The notes under the pieces are model-generated. The model had not been told where the DNA came from. It searched no databases and worked only from the letters and a program-made list of their open reading frames with translations. 64,000 nucleotides of DNA, taken from positions 1-64,000 of the forward strand of contig JBOFEN010000056.1 of NCBI GenBank assembly GCA_051648105.1, in the 5' to 3' direction. Of the stretch, positions 24,151 through 33,965 are shown one piece after another (the stretch's first letter is position 1; every line of letters starts with the position of its first letter). The position numbers were made by a program, and so were the translations under genes. The DNA comes from UBA7332 sp051648105 (GTDB lineage Bacteria > Bacteroidota > Bacteroidia > Bacteroidales > UBA7332).

Positions 24151-24984
24151 TTAGCGTGCGACTCTTCTTATTGAGTGGAGCTTATAGTGTGAGTATGTAG
24201 TGATTTTGCTCTCTATATCACCATTTACATTTATAGTATCTATATGAACAGTTCCAGATGCGTGGAGTATTGTGTTTGGTGTGAGAAGTATTGCGACGTG
24301 CTTTACTTTATTGTCACTTGTAGCAAAGAATAGGAGGTCTCCTCTTTTGGCTTTATGTAGATTCTCTATCTTCTCTCCTATCTCGGCTTGTTGACTGGCA
24401 TTGCGAGGAAGTGATATTCCGACAAGGGATGCTGCCACTTGAGTTAGTCCTGAGCAGTCGCACCCTAGAAGTGATTTACCTCCCCAAAGGTATGGTGCTC
24501 CTTGTAGCTTCATTGCACTAGCAACGAATGCTTCGTTGGTGCTTTCACCTGGGTAAGTTACATCTGTTTTTGATAGCTTATATCTTTCTCCAGCTACTTG
24601 GAGTGTGGAGCTATTTGGATTGTAACCAGGGAGTATTGATCCGTAGGTTAGGTGTATGGTGTTACACTGATCAATGCCTGGGTGGCTCTGCCCAACTGTT
24701 TCATGTTCGATGATTGCAATTGGAGCTGAGATATATGCTTTTGGGGCTGATATTAGAGAGTGGAATTCGCTCTCTGATATTGGGGTTAGCATCTTTGGAT
24801 CTACCCAACCGTTGTAGTTGTCATTGTGGTTGGTGATAAAGCACCAACGCCCCTCTACTCTTTGTATGGTGACAAGCTCACCAAAGAGTAGTTGGGTATC
24901 CTGCTCAGCTGACTCCTCGGGGTTTGAACGAAGAGGAATGAGTGGGATTAATACAACGGCATATTTCACTGATTCATTTATCAT
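24151..24984 (-). CDS. NlpC/P60 cell-wall peptidase with SH3-like N-terminus
   Basis: 277 residues. No strong signal peptide is seen. SH3b-like regions occupy about 8-66 and 85-140. The NlpC/P60 domain follows with W-G-G-K-S-L-L-G-C-D-C-S-G-L; the catalytic cysteine is C177 and the other residues are H229 and H241. The layout matches YkfC-type gamma-D-glutamyl-diamino-acid endopeptidases that recycle murein peptides. It starts 16 bp after mutL ends, so it is probably the last gene of that operon. Confidence 0.88.
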   Translation of the reverse strand: MINESVKYAVVLIPLIPLRSNPEESAEQDTQLLFGELVTIQRVEGRWCFITNHNDNYNGWVDPKMLTPISESEFHSLISAPKAYISAPIAIIEHETVGQSHPGIDQCNTIHLTYGSILPGYNPNSSTLQVAGERYKLSKTDVTYPGESTNEAFVASAMKLQGAPYLWGGKSLLGCDCSGLTQVAASLVGISLPRNASQQAEIGEKIENLHKAKRGDLLFFATSDNKVKHVAILLTPNTILHASGTVHIDTINVNGDIESKITTYSHYKLHSIRRVAR

Positions 24985-25000
24985 AGTTGGTCTGTAAGCT

Positions 25001-26989
25001 CTATTTGAATCGTTTGTCCACTTCGTCGGTTGTTATATTCTGTATGATTGTTTTACCGTCTGGTGTGTGATTGTGAGTATTGCATTTGAATAGTCTGGAC
25101 ACAATGCTCTGCATCTCCTCTTGAGTTAGCTTCTTTCCGTATGGAATGGATGCAGATTCTGCTAATGATAGAGATAGTCTGCTGTTTACTTCCTCTTGTG
25201 CAGCTGAAGTGTATCCATCGCGTATGGAGGTTAGAATCTTGTTTAGCATATCTTCAACAGATTTGCCTTCGGCCTCTGAGGGTATACCATTGACAGAGAA
25301 GCTGCCTCCTCCGAGGTCTGCAAGGTCAAAGCCTAGATGGTATAGCTCTTCGAGTATGTCGGAGATCAATATTGCGTCGGAGTGGGAGAATTGAATAACC
25401 TCTGGGAATAGTACCCTTTGTGAGGCTCCTCTGTGCTCGCTTATCCTTTCAATAAACTCCTCAAAGAGTATCTGTATGTGTGCTCTGTGGTGGTCAATAA
25501 GCATTATCCCACCGTTTACTACTGCAACAATATATTTGCCAGAGGTGTGAAGAAGTATATCTTTTTCGGAGATTATTGGCTCTTGTGGCTCTGCGAATAG
25601 TTTGCTCTCGATTATTGGTCGTGATTCAACCATTGGCGAAAGGTCTATTGTTTGTGGCTCACTCTCGATTATGATCTCTTGCTTAGATGCAAGGAAGTCC
25701 ATATTGCCTGAGATACCGCTCTCGATTGTTTGTGGGGCAATCGCTGAGAGTATGGTGTCGTCTGCCTCTGGCACTTGATTGATACGGCTCTTGTAGGCTG
25801 GAGCTGAGTGGTTGTCTATAGGGCTTTTAATAGCTGAGCTACTTCTCTGGAATGGAGAGTTTATTATTGGTTTTGAGGCAAATGGGTCGTAGCTCTGATC
25901 AAAATTGACCTTGGGCATGTTGATATCCTGCTTCGAGGTGAAGGCTGGGATATCGAGTGCTCCCTCTTGGTCGAAGTCGATAGAGGGTACTGCGCTGAAC
26001 TTGCCTAATGCTTCCTTGATGGCAGCTAGTAGTATTTGATAGATAACTATCTCATCTTCGAACTTGATCTCAGTCTTGGTAGGGTGTATATTCACATCTA
26101 TAGTTGCTGGATCAACATCGAGATATAGGAAGTAGTTTGGCATCTCTCCCTCGGCAAGAAGAGACTCATAGCACTGCATAACGGCACGATGGAAATATGG
26201 GTGACGCATATATCGCCCATTCACAAAGAAGAACTGTATGGCATTCTTCTTACGTGCTGCTTCTGGTTTGCCAACAAAGCCAGAAATCTTTACCACGGTA
26301 GTTGCTACATCAACAGATAGAAGCTGTTGATTAAGCCCTTTACCGAAGATGTTTACGATTCTCTGACGTACGCCCGAGAGAGGTAGGTTTAGTATCTCAC
26401 TATCATTGTTGCGAAGCACGAACGCTACCTCTGGGTGAACTAGTGCAATGCGCTCAACTTCATGAACGATATTGCTTAGTTCGACTTGCGGAGTCTTTAG
26501 GAACTTTCGCCTAGCAGGCACGTTGAAAAATATATTCTTTATTGCAAAGTTTGACCCTTCGGGTGTGACGACAACTTCTTGCTTCTCAATCTGTGAAGCA
26601 GCAATTGCGATAAGCGCACCGAGTTCATCCTCCTTGCGACGTGTGCGAAGCTCTATCTGAGATACGGCCGCAATAGAGGCCAAAGCCTCGCCTCTGAAAC
26701 CTAGTGTGTTTAGGTTAAAGAGGTCACCCGCAGATTGAATCTTGGATGTGGCATGTCTCTCAAATGCCATACGAGCATCTGTTACAGACATCCCTTTCCC
26801 ATTGTCAATCACTTGAATAAGTGTTCTTCCATGATCCTTGAGAAGAATATTGACTAGTGTTGCACCTGCGTCAATAGCGTTCTCAACCAACTCCTTTACT
26901 ACAGAGGCAGGGCGCTGCACCACCTCTCCAGCAGCTATCTGGTTGGCAACAGAATCAGGTAAAAGTCTAATAATATCACTCATGTCCAA
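25001..26989 (-). CDS. mutL: DNA mismatch repair protein MutL
   Basis: 662 residues. The N-terminal GHKL ATPase is intact: E-L-V-E-N-A-I-D-A-G near 36, D-N-G-K-G-M near 62, and G-F-R-G-E-A-L near 97. A long variable linker (about 340-460) precedes the C-terminal dimerisation domain. The endonuclease motif DQHA(X)2E is altered to D-H-H-R-A-H-I, so the metal-binding Glu is missing. MutL couples MutS mismatch recognition to repair. It sits at the distal part of the envelope-biogenesis cluster. Confidence 0.96.
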   Translation of the reverse strand: MDMSDIIRLLPDSVANQIAAGEVVQRPASVVKELVENAIDAGATLVNILLKDHGRTLIQVIDNGKGMSVTDARMAFERHATSKIQSAGDLFNLNTLGFRGEALASIAAVSQIELRTRRKEDELGALIAIAASQIEKQEVVVTPEGSNFAIKNIFFNVPARRKFLKTPQVELSNIVHEVERIALVHPEVAFVLRNNDSEILNLPLSGVRQRIVNIFGKGLNQQLLSVDVATTVVKISGFVGKPEAARKKNAIQFFFVNGRYMRHPYFHRAVMQCYESLLAEGEMPNYFLYLDVDPATIDVNIHPTKTEIKFEDEIVIYQILLAAIKEALGKFSAVPSIDFDQEGALDIPAFTSKQDINMPKVNFDQSYDPFASKPIINSPFQRSSSAIKSPIDNHSAPAYKSRINQVPEADDTILSAIAPQTIESGISGNMDFLASKQEIIIESEPQTIDLSPMVESRPIIESKLFAEPQEPIISEKDILLHTSGKYIVAVVNGGIMLIDHHRAHIQILFEEFIERISEHRGASQRVLFPEVIQFSHSDAILISDILEELYHLGFDLADLGGGSFSVNGIPSEAEGKSVEDMLNKILTSIRDGYTSAAQEEVNSRLSLSLAESASIPYGKKLTQEEMQSIVSRLFKCNTHNHTPDGKTIIQNITTDEVDKRFK

Positions 26990-27018
26990 CTACTTTGCAA
27001 ATTGTTTTTCTGTTTGTA

Positions 27019-27321
27019 TTAACCCTTGAAATAAAGGAAATAGGCAAGTATTGCCAATATTACTAATATTACAAAAAGGCGAATATTGGTGGCCGAGCTT
27101 CCCTTGTCGGGGTTTTCTCTTCTACGACGCACGTGGTGAGTCTGATCGGCAAAGGCACCCTTAAGGTCTGGTTTGAACTCTTCGTCCTTGATCTCTTCTC
27201 CCATCTCGCGTTTTACGCGCTGTATTCGCTTCTCTAGCTCCTCTTTTCGCTGATCATAATAGATTGGTTTATGATTGAACTGACGAGGTTTGCGTTGATT
27301 ATAAAAAAAGAAAAGTCCCAT
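27019..27321 (-). CDS. Small membrane-anchored protein, unknown function
   Basis: 100 residues. A basic N-terminus (Y-N-Q-R-K-P-R-Q-F) is followed by a charged helical region (25-60), a basic stretch H-H-V-R-R-R-R and a single C-terminal membrane helix (80-98), so it is probably tail-anchored with the bulk in the cytosol. It lies 29 bp upstream of mutL and 40 bp after the OstA-like gene in one transcript direction. Not recognised beyond being a conserved-looking Bacteroidales hypothetical. Confidence 0.65.
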   Translation of the reverse strand: MGLFFFYNQRKPRQFNHKPIYYDQRKEELEKRIQRVKREMGEEIKDEEFKPDLKGAFADQTHHVRRRRENPDKGSSATNIRLFVILVILAILAYFLYFKG

Positions 27322-27360
27322 AATCTAAATGAATTATTAATGGGTTAGTAATAGTTTTAT

Positions 27361-29013
27361 CTACTTCTTCTGTCTTCGAACGTGTTTGGCTGGGGCATCT
27401 TCACTCTTGCGAGAGGCCTTGCGGAAGATGTCTTCTTTATCCTTAGGCCTAAGGTAGTCATACCATCGATAGTCTGGAAGGTATAGCTTATCTGATGTTA
27501 GCATCACCACTGGTGTGAGTGCGCCCTTGGGTTGGGGCCACATTACAAGCTTGTCTATTTGTTGGCCCTCTTTAAGTTCGAGTCGAAGGTATGAGCTCTC
27601 AGCTGAGTTTTGCCCCACAATGGTGCTGTCGCTCTCTTGTGGGTAGAAGATAGTACGTACATTGCCGCTTACATCTAGCTTTCGCATCTCACCATCCACG
27701 AAGTATGCCTTCATATCCTTGCCAACTAGCTGGTTATAGAAATCTACATAGGCTGAATCAACGAGTGAGGCCACGAAGGCAAAGTTCTGAACGTGTGCCC
27801 AGTCGATGGTGCTATCGTTCATATAGCTCAATATTGTGTCGCCATATACTTGATAGTTGCCATTCCAAAGGATTGGGTCTTTCTGCATCTTGAGAACAGA
27901 GTCTCTAGAGGTGAATGTGAATAGTCCGCCTACGGCTTGTGCTTGATTGGAGAACATTCTGACATCATGTATGGCATGCATTACTCTCCAGATTGAGTCT
28001 GGAACTGTCTTGAGTGTATCTGCACTCATGTATGTTGTGTCGACACGTGAGAACTCCATCATCCAAGCAGAGTCTGTAACGAAGGCTTCCTCGCTCTTCT
28101 CGTTGTAATAGCCATACTGTCCATATAGTGTCATCTTGCGAGTGGTATCGGCAACCTCGACGTTGCTGAACCCTTCTCCGTAACCTATATTGCGGTCGTA
28201 GAAGAGTGTGTCGCCTGTTAGCATCTGTGTACCACTAACAACAACTGATCTTTCATAAAGGCGAGCGAGGTCTAGATTTGTGTCGTACCACCCTTTTGAA
28301 GTATAGATGGTGCTTGTGTCTGAGACTATCGTCGATGGTCCTTGTATGTCTGCTATGCGAGTGTTTGTGTTGTAGTGTAGTGTGTCAGAATAGAGAACGT
28401 ATCTCTCATTGACCAACTTAACGTCTCTATTAAAACGCGCATCCTTGGTGTCTGGTTGATATTGTCCCCAAATAGATGTCAATTCATTCTCTGGATCTGT
28501 TAGTACACCTCCCTCGAAATAGTAACCGACATTTACCATACGGTCGTAGTTGAGTGAGTCTGTCAATAGAACAACATCTCTATTCTCCATCTTGACGTTG
28601 TATCTGAGCTCAGCAAGACGTTTTGTACCATCGTAGCGGAGATAGTCTGAGTATACAAATAGTGTATCCCCTTGCTCCATACGAACATTCCCGAATGCTT
28701 CAAGGGAGTTATTTGACTCGTAGAAGTATGCGCTATCACAGAACATTAGCATACCCTCTTGTCTGAAACGGACGTCGCCTCTTAGGACTTGTGCGTCAGC
28801 ATTGATAAGTTTGTCGAATGATAGTGTTCTAGAGTACTCGAGTATGACCTTCTGAACCTTAGGCTCCTCATCGCTGTTTGCTTGGGCTCTTTCTTGAGGT
28901 GCAGCAGTTAGTCTGGTAGCCTCATTTGCTGATATGCAAATAGCGAACAGACTAAACACCCCAACAAGGAGTGTTTGACTGTTCGCTATCTTATTTCTTA
29001 GTTTTTTGAACAT
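27361..29013 (-). CDS. LptA/OstA-like periplasmic protein
   Basis: 550 residues from the ATG at 29013; an ATG five codons earlier is possible but the later one starts a better signal peptide (MFKKLRNKIANSQ then a hydrophobic helix). The mature region (about 45-430) is a repeating beta-structure with many D-T-L-x-Y or D-S-L-x-Y turns, as in the OstA_2/LptA beta-jellyroll that moves lipopolysaccharide across the periplasm. It is longer than enterobacterial LptA (about 185 residues), which is usual for Bacteroidota. Neighbours are SurA-like chaperones, consistent with outer-membrane assembly. Confidence 0.8.
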   Translation of the reverse strand: MFKKLRNKIANSQTLLVGVFSLFAICISANEATRLTAAPQERAQANSDEEPKVQKVILEYSRTLSFDKLINADAQVLRGDVRFRQEGMLMFCDSAYFYESNNSLEAFGNVRMEQGDTLFVYSDYLRYDGTKRLAELRYNVKMENRDVVLLTDSLNYDRMVNVGYYFEGGVLTDPENELTSIWGQYQPDTKDARFNRDVKLVNERYVLYSDTLHYNTNTRIADIQGPSTIVSDTSTIYTSKGWYDTNLDLARLYERSVVVSGTQMLTGDTLFYDRNIGYGEGFSNVEVADTTRKMTLYGQYGYYNEKSEEAFVTDSAWMMEFSRVDTTYMSADTLKTVPDSIWRVMHAIHDVRMFSNQAQAVGGLFTFTSRDSVLKMQKDPILWNGNYQVYGDTILSYMNDSTIDWAHVQNFAFVASLVDSAYVDFYNQLVGKDMKAYFVDGEMRKLDVSGNVRTIFYPQESDSTIVGQNSAESSYLRLELKEGQQIDKLVMWPQPKGALTPVVMLTSDKLYLPDYRWYDYLRPKDKEDIFRKASRKSEDAPAKHVRRQKK

Positions 29014-29036
29014 ATATATAAAAGGCAAATATGTCT

Positions 29037-30392
29037 TTATTGTTTAACCCATCCTGGATATTCGAACTCGCAGTTGCGATACTCCTCTTTGATCCTAACG
29101 TAGGTCTCATTCTGTTTCTTCAAGATCCACTTATTGAGAATCTCTTGACGACGACTCTCTTCTACAATCTCCTTCAACTCTTGATAGTCATCAGAAGGGT
29201 TTGCTTTGTGTCCCTCAACTCTATTCATCAAACGAGCAATAACAACAACCTCTTTCTGACTATTTGTCTTCATCACAAATGGTTTAGAGATATCTCCAAC
29301 ACTCATCTTGTTTACTTCGATGGCCATCTCAGCAGGTAGTTGTTGCATCTCAAAGCGTGAGGTCCCTGTCATTGGGTTAACCATCACACCCTGACTGTTT
29401 CTAGTGTCCTTATCTTGAGAGATGTACTGAACACCCTCTTCGAAAGAGAACTTCTTCTCAATGATATCAGTTCTGATGCTATCTAGTTTAGCGAGTGCTT
29501 CGTTTTTGCTCTCATCAGATACTTTAGGGCGAAGAAGGATATGTCTACAGTTTAGTCTGTCACCTCTCTTCTCGATTAGCTGTATGATGTGATATCCAAA
29601 CTCGGACTCAACTATACGTGAAACTCTTTTAGGGTCTGTAAGGTTGAAGGCCACGTTGGCAAACTCAGGAACAAGCTGACCTTTTCCCATGAATCCCAAT
29701 TCACCACCTCTACGAGCTGACTCTGGGTCTTCAGAGTAGAGAACAGCGAGGGTTGAAAACTCTGAGCCTCCGTTGTTAACTCTATCGCTATACTCTCTCA
29801 AACGACTCTTTATCTCATCCACTTCATCTTGTGGCACTTTAGGCTCTAATTGCAGGATCTGCACCTGCACTTGTGTTGGGATGAATGGTATGCTATCCTC
29901 TGGAAGTTTAGTGAAGAAGCGTCTCACCTCTGAAGGTGTAACCTTTACAGAACCAACAAGGCTCTTCTGCATCTCTTGAACCGTAGATTGGTCACGAACC
30001 ATTGTTTTCATCTCGTCACGAATCTGTGAGTATGACTTACCAAAGTACTCCTCTAACTTCTCTTTTGACCCGATCTGTGAAATGAAGTAGTTCATCCTCA
30101 TCTCAACCTGCATCAATACTTGTGACTCAGGAACAATAATACTATCTAATTTGGCTTGGTGAAGAAATAGCTTCTGTATTGCCATCTGCTCTGGAAGTAC
30201 GCAATATGGATCACCATTTATTCGCTCACCCTCGTATTGCATACGCATACGCTGCTCTTCAACCTGCGACTTTAGGATTGCCTCATCGCCGACAACCCAA
30301 ATAACTTCATCAATAACATTGCTTTGAGCATAGCTTCTCTGTGAAAAGAGTGAGAGAAGTAGGATAGAGAGTATGAATGTTTGTTTTAGCAT
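29037..30392 (-). CDS. SurA-like periplasmic chaperone/peptidyl-prolyl isomerase
   Basis: 451 residues with a signal peptide (1-22). A SurA-type N-domain begins V-I-D-E-V-I-W-V-V-G-D-E-A-I. A parvulin (PpiC) domain lies at about 175-275, with R-R-G-G-E-L-G-F and F-G-Y-H-I-I-Q-L. A second, weaker one begins at R-L-N-C-R-H-I-L-L. It should chaperone outer-membrane proteins. It is followed by the OstA-like gene after 23 bp and preceded by a second SurA-like gene after 11 bp. Confidence 0.88.
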   Translation of the reverse strand: MLKQTFILSILLLSLFSQRSYAQSNVIDEVIWVVGDEAILKSQVEEQRMRMQYEGERINGDPYCVLPEQMAIQKLFLHQAKLDSIIVPESQVLMQVEMRMNYFISQIGSKEKLEEYFGKSYSQIRDEMKTMVRDQSTVQEMQKSLVGSVKVTPSEVRRFFTKLPEDSIPFIPTQVQVQILQLEPKVPQDEVDEIKSRLREYSDRVNNGGSEFSTLAVLYSEDPESARRGGELGFMGKGQLVPEFANVAFNLTDPKRVSRIVESEFGYHIIQLIEKRGDRLNCRHILLRPKVSDESKNEALAKLDSIRTDIIEKKFSFEEGVQYISQDKDTRNSQGVMVNPMTGTSRFEMQQLPAEMAIEVNKMSVGDISKPFVMKTNSQKEVVVIARLMNRVEGHKANPSDDYQELKEIVEESRRQEILNKWILKKQNETYVRIKEEYRNCEFEYPGWVKQ

Positions 30393-30403
30393 TGATAATA
30401 TTA

Positions 30404-31261
30404 TTATTCGTTTTTACCTTCTTTTGATTGTGAATTGAAGATGATCCTATTCTTTTCCATAGCTCTTTTATAGAGTTGTTCCTGCTGCTGCTCAAGATAA
30501 TTAGTTGCTTTAATCTTTAGCATATGCTCTCTGATGAGTGGAATGGCCATCTCAAGAGGCATAACTTCTCCTTTACTCTTATAGTCAGAGATGTTTAGAA
30601 AGTAGTAGTAGTCACTATCTGTAAACTCATACATCTTCTTCTCTCTGATCACATTTGAGGTAACAGTAGTAGGCAAAAGTGATAAGATCTGCTCCAAAGA
30701 TAGGTATTCATTGTAGAAGTATCGATAGTTTACTCCTTGTTTTAACGAATACTTCTCTATATTTTCTAAAGTTTCGGCACTTTGGTGTGAAACCCATCTA
30801 CGAACTAGGTTAATATTTGGGGCATTTCTCCTTACTTGAAGGAATAGGCCTTTTGCTATTGGCTCATCACTCACAAGCTCCTCTTGATGAGTATTGTAGT
30901 ACTCCTCTATCTCTTGATCTGTTATCTCTTCTGATAACTTCTCATCGACCAGCTGTTTCTGATACTCAAAAATAACAAGGTCTCTATTGTACTGCTCAAC
31001 CTTCTCTTTTATTGCAGGTAGGTTAGGCACATTCTTTTGGGCTACTTCATAAAGTAGTCTGTCATCAATCCATCTTTTAATATAGCGATCAGCTATGACC
31101 TGACTATCAGCTGATGATATGCCAACAGGGATAAGTGTAAGCAACTCCTGCTTGTACAGGTGATTCTCTCCTATAGAAACTACTATACTATCATCCCCTT
31201 GCATACTATTTTTGCATGAGATGGAGAGGAGTAACAGGAGTGATAATAACAGATACTTCAT
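30404..31261 (-). CDS. SurA N-domain-like lipoprotein without isomerase domain
   Basis: 285 residues. A lipoprotein signal peptide ends L-S-I-S-C (Cys near 16). Helical regions resemble SurA/PrsA N- and C-domains (A-D-R-Y-I-K-R-W-I-D-D-R-L-L-Y near 60; E-E-Y-Y-N-T-H near 115), but the parvulin core between them is absent or too divergent to see. It lies between two PpiC-type genes with spacings of 11 and 24 bp, so it is probably an accessory chaperone in the same pathway. Confidence 0.7.
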   Translation of the reverse strand: MKYLLLSLLLLLSISCKNSMQGDDSIVVSIGENHLYKQELLTLIPVGISSADSQVIADRYIKRWIDDRLLYEVAQKNVPNLPAIKEKVEQYNRDLVIFEYQKQLVDEKLSEEITDQEIEEYYNTHQEELVSDEPIAKGLFLQVRRNAPNINLVRRWVSHQSAETLENIEKYSLKQGVNYRYFYNEYLSLEQILSLLPTTVTSNVIREKKMYEFTDSDYYYFLNISDYKSKGEVMPLEMAIPLIREHMLKIKATNYLEQQQEQLYKRAMEKNRIIFNSQSKEGKNE

Positions 31262-31285
31262 AATTTAGTATGTTGATAGGAGATA

Positions 31286-33232
31286 TTACTCCTGATTTAT
31301 ACTCTTTACAACCTTCTTATTCACCTTGACTTTGTACTTATTGCGAAGAGATTCTACCCACTGCTTCTCTAACCAGTTTTGGTAGTCTGCTGTAACTAGC
31401 CCCTTAACGTCTGTGTATTCCTCGGGTGCATCTACTAGCTCCTTACCTAAAAGCGATATATCTGTAAGCTCTCCAGAAGCATCAAGCTTTGAGACATTAA
31501 AGTGAAGTGCATCAACTATCTTGTTATCTCCTTTTGAGTAAAGGCCTTTTGTAACACGAGCCACAACGGATTCGTTGTTTATCTCACTCTTTATTCTTGA
31601 GTTTAACGAGTCTATAGGTGTGCTTGCAATAATAGTTCTAACTCTTTGAGCTGTCTCCTGATCTTTACATTGTAATATATAACCTTTGAAACGAGGAGTA
31701 TCAAAAGTATATTTAGCTCTATTCTCTTGGAAGAATCGGTTTAGACCCGCAGTATCTTTTGATGCTTTATCCCATACTTGAGCGTTTGAGACTTCAAAAA
31801 GAAGAATGCCGTCTCTGTACTCCTGCATTAGATTGTTGAACTCGCTATACTTTGACTCTAAATGTTGGTCTTCGTACTTGATGATCATATCATTTTCGTA
31901 CTCTCCAATCTTTGATTTAAGTTGCTCTTTTATATTTGTGTTATTGCCTTTACTGACAATATAGTTTATATAATCACCTTGAGTATAACTGCTCTCCTTG
32001 ATTGTTATTAAAGGCTTAGTCATCGATGGTGCAGCTGCAATAAGTGATGAGTCGCTCATTTGGGATGCAACATTAATGACCTCGTCCAATGACTGCTGAG
32101 ACTTTGTTACATTATACTCCTTGCGAAGACGGTCTATTAGTGCCATTTTACCCTTAGAAGCCCTCTCATCATTTGCAAGTTTTCTTATTATCTCTGCTCT
32201 CTTATCCTCGAAGCTAGATACGGATCTCTTATCAATAAGCTTAATAAGATGCCATCCATAATCAGTTCTAACAACTGAAGACAAACCACCAACTTCAAGA
32301 GCATAAGCAGCCTCTTCAAATGGTTTTGGTAATCTATTAACACCAAACCAGCTTAGCTCACCACCTTTAGAGGCTGAGTATTTATCATCGGAGAACTCTT
32401 TTGCAAGCGAAGCAAAATCTTCTCCCTTAGATACTCTCTCAAGGCAATCTTCTACAACACGTTTTGAGGCTTCAATCTGTTCTGGTGTTGCTTTTCTAGG
32501 CACCTCTTTCATGATGTGTGCAACTAGAAGCTCCCCGACATCAGCTCTTCTATCGTTTACTTGTATAATGTGGTATCCAAACTTTGTCTCTACTATTGAA
32601 GATATCTCTCCTACTGGAGTATTATAGGCCGCAGATTCGAAGGGATATACTGTCATGAATCCTGAGATGAATCCTAAATCTCCACCTTTTGAAGAAGATG
32701 GACAATCAGAGCTCTTCTTTGCAACTTCCGAGAAGTCTGCTCCTTTGATTACTTCGTCTCTTAATGAAGAGATCTTACTATATGCAGCTTTACGCTCTTT
32801 ATCTGTCGACTCTGGTGATAGCTTAACCAATATATGACGCACTGAAACTGACTCAGTCAATCTCTCATACGCCTCCTTTATCAGCTGCTCATCCACAGAT
32901 CTATCGACTAAATACGGTTGTGCCAATTGGGTTCTATACCCTCGCAACTCATCTTTGAAAGCTTTAGTTGTATCCAATCCTAGAGACTCGGCCTCTACAA
33001 CTTTAAGCTTATAGTTCTCAAATAGCTCTAAATAGTCCTCCAGACTCTTCTTCTCTATAGCATAGTTGCTATTATTCTTATTGTATATGTATTCAAATTC
33101 TGATTTGTGTACACTTTTGCCATTAATCTTAAGGACAACAGGGTCTACACTTTTTGCAACCATATTACTTGAAAAAGCGGTTAATCCCAAAGAGAGTGCT
33201 AGTAAATAAGATCTTATCGAAGTCGTTATCAT
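31286..33232 (-). CDS. Periplasmic peptidyl-prolyl isomerase with two PpiC domains
   Basis: 648 residues with a signal peptide (1-27). Two parvulin domains lie at about 128-225 (S-V-R-H-I-L-V-K, K-G-G-D-L-G-F, F-G-Y-H-I-I-Q-V) and 232-335 (L-L-V-A-H-I-M-K, K-G-G-E-L-S-W-F, Y-G-W-H-L-I-K-L). A long helical C-terminal region follows. It is the first gene of the minus-strand envelope cluster, which runs through a SurA-like pair, the OstA-like gene, a small membrane protein, mutL and the NlpC/P60 gene. Confidence 0.88.
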   Translation of the reverse strand: MITTSIRSYLLALSLGLTAFSSNMVAKSVDPVVLKINGKSVHKSEFEYIYNKNNSNYAIEKKSLEDYLELFENYKLKVVEAESLGLDTTKAFKDELRGYRTQLAQPYLVDRSVDEQLIKEAYERLTESVSVRHILVKLSPESTDKERKAAYSKISSLRDEVIKGADFSEVAKKSSDCPSSSKGGDLGFISGFMTVYPFESAAYNTPVGEISSIVETKFGYHIIQVNDRRADVGELLVAHIMKEVPRKATPEQIEASKRVVEDCLERVSKGEDFASLAKEFSDDKYSASKGGELSWFGVNRLPKPFEEAAYALEVGGLSSVVRTDYGWHLIKLIDKRSVSSFEDKRAEIIRKLANDERASKGKMALIDRLRKEYNVTKSQQSLDEVINVASQMSDSSLIAAAPSMTKPLITIKESSYTQGDYINYIVSKGNNTNIKEQLKSKIGEYENDMIIKYEDQHLESKYSEFNNLMQEYRDGILLFEVSNAQVWDKASKDTAGLNRFFQENRAKYTFDTPRFKGYILQCKDQETAQRVRTIIASTPIDSLNSRIKSEINNESVVARVTKGLYSKGDNKIVDALHFNVSKLDASGELTDISLLGKELVDAPEEYTDVKGLVTADYQNWLEKQWVESLRNKYKVKVNKKVVKSINQE

Positions 33233-33309
33233 GATTATTTAGAGTTTCTATTTTCAGACAAAATAATAAAAATGTAGTCAGACTTGCAAGCTCAAACAAC
33301 AAAATAGTG

Positions 33310-33317
33310 TAGATTTG
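33310..33317 (+). promoter_or_regulatory. Candidate -7 box for the ECF sigma operon
   Basis: TAGATTTG fits TAnnTTTG and is 24 bp upstream of the sigma-factor ATG. The nearest TTG is 23 bp further upstream, slightly long for the consensus. Confidence 0.4.
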
Positions 33318-33341
33318 TCCTATTAGAGAAAACTTGAGCCG

Positions 33342-33893
33342 ATGTCAGAACTAAACGAAGATATAATCATACAGGACCTACGAACAGACAAATACCGAAG
33401 AGCGGCATTTGAAAAGGTAGTTTCTATGTATAGCGAAAAGCTATATTGGCAGATTAGAAAGATGGTATTGAACCATGACGATGCAAATGATATCCTTCAG
33501 AACACCTTTCTTAAAGCTTGGGCTAACTTAGATAACTTCAGAGGTGATGCAAAACTATCAACTTGGCTTTATCGTATTGCCATTAATGAGAGCATAACTT
33601 TCCTCAACTCCTTATCAAAGAAAAATGGTATTGAGGTTGATGACCCAGAAGGATTACTAATGGATAGACTCGAGAGTGACAACTTCTTTGATGGAGACTC
33701 TGTTGCATTCAAACTTCAGAAGGCAATATTAACACTTCCCGAGAAACAAAGATTGGTGTTTAATATGAGATATTTCGACGAACTAAAGTATGACGAAATA
33801 TCTGAAATTCTTGGCACTTCAGTTGGAGCCCTAAAAGCTTCTTATCACCATGCTGCCAAGAAAATAGAAGAATATATGCTTCGCGAGGTTTAA
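33342..33893 (+). CDS. ECF-family RNA polymerase sigma factor
   Basis: 183 residues. Region 2 spans about 20-88 with D-D-A-N-D-I-L-Q-N-T-F-L-K-A-W and the -10-recognition F-R-G-D-A-K-L-S-T-W-L-Y-R-I-A. Region 4 spans about 125-180 with L-P-E-K-Q-R-L-V-F and Y-D-E-I-S-E-I-L-G-T-S-V-G-A-L-K. It heads a four-gene run with a probable membrane anti-sigma factor, a CpxP/Spy-like protein and an S41 protease, which suggests that it responds to envelope stress. Confidence 0.93.
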   Translation: MSELNEDIIIQDLRTDKYRRAAFEKVVSMYSEKLYWQIRKMVLNHDDANDILQNTFLKAWANLDNFRGDAKLSTWLYRIAINESITFLNSLSKKNGIEVDDPEGLLMDRLESDNFFDGDSVAFKLQKAILTLPEKQRLVFNMRYFDELKYDEISEILGTSVGALKASYHHAAKKIEEYMLREV

Positions 33894-33965
33894 ACCTTTT
33901 ATAATCACAATTGTCTTACTAGTACGTAGTAAGTATAGAATATAGCATAATACAATATATATATT

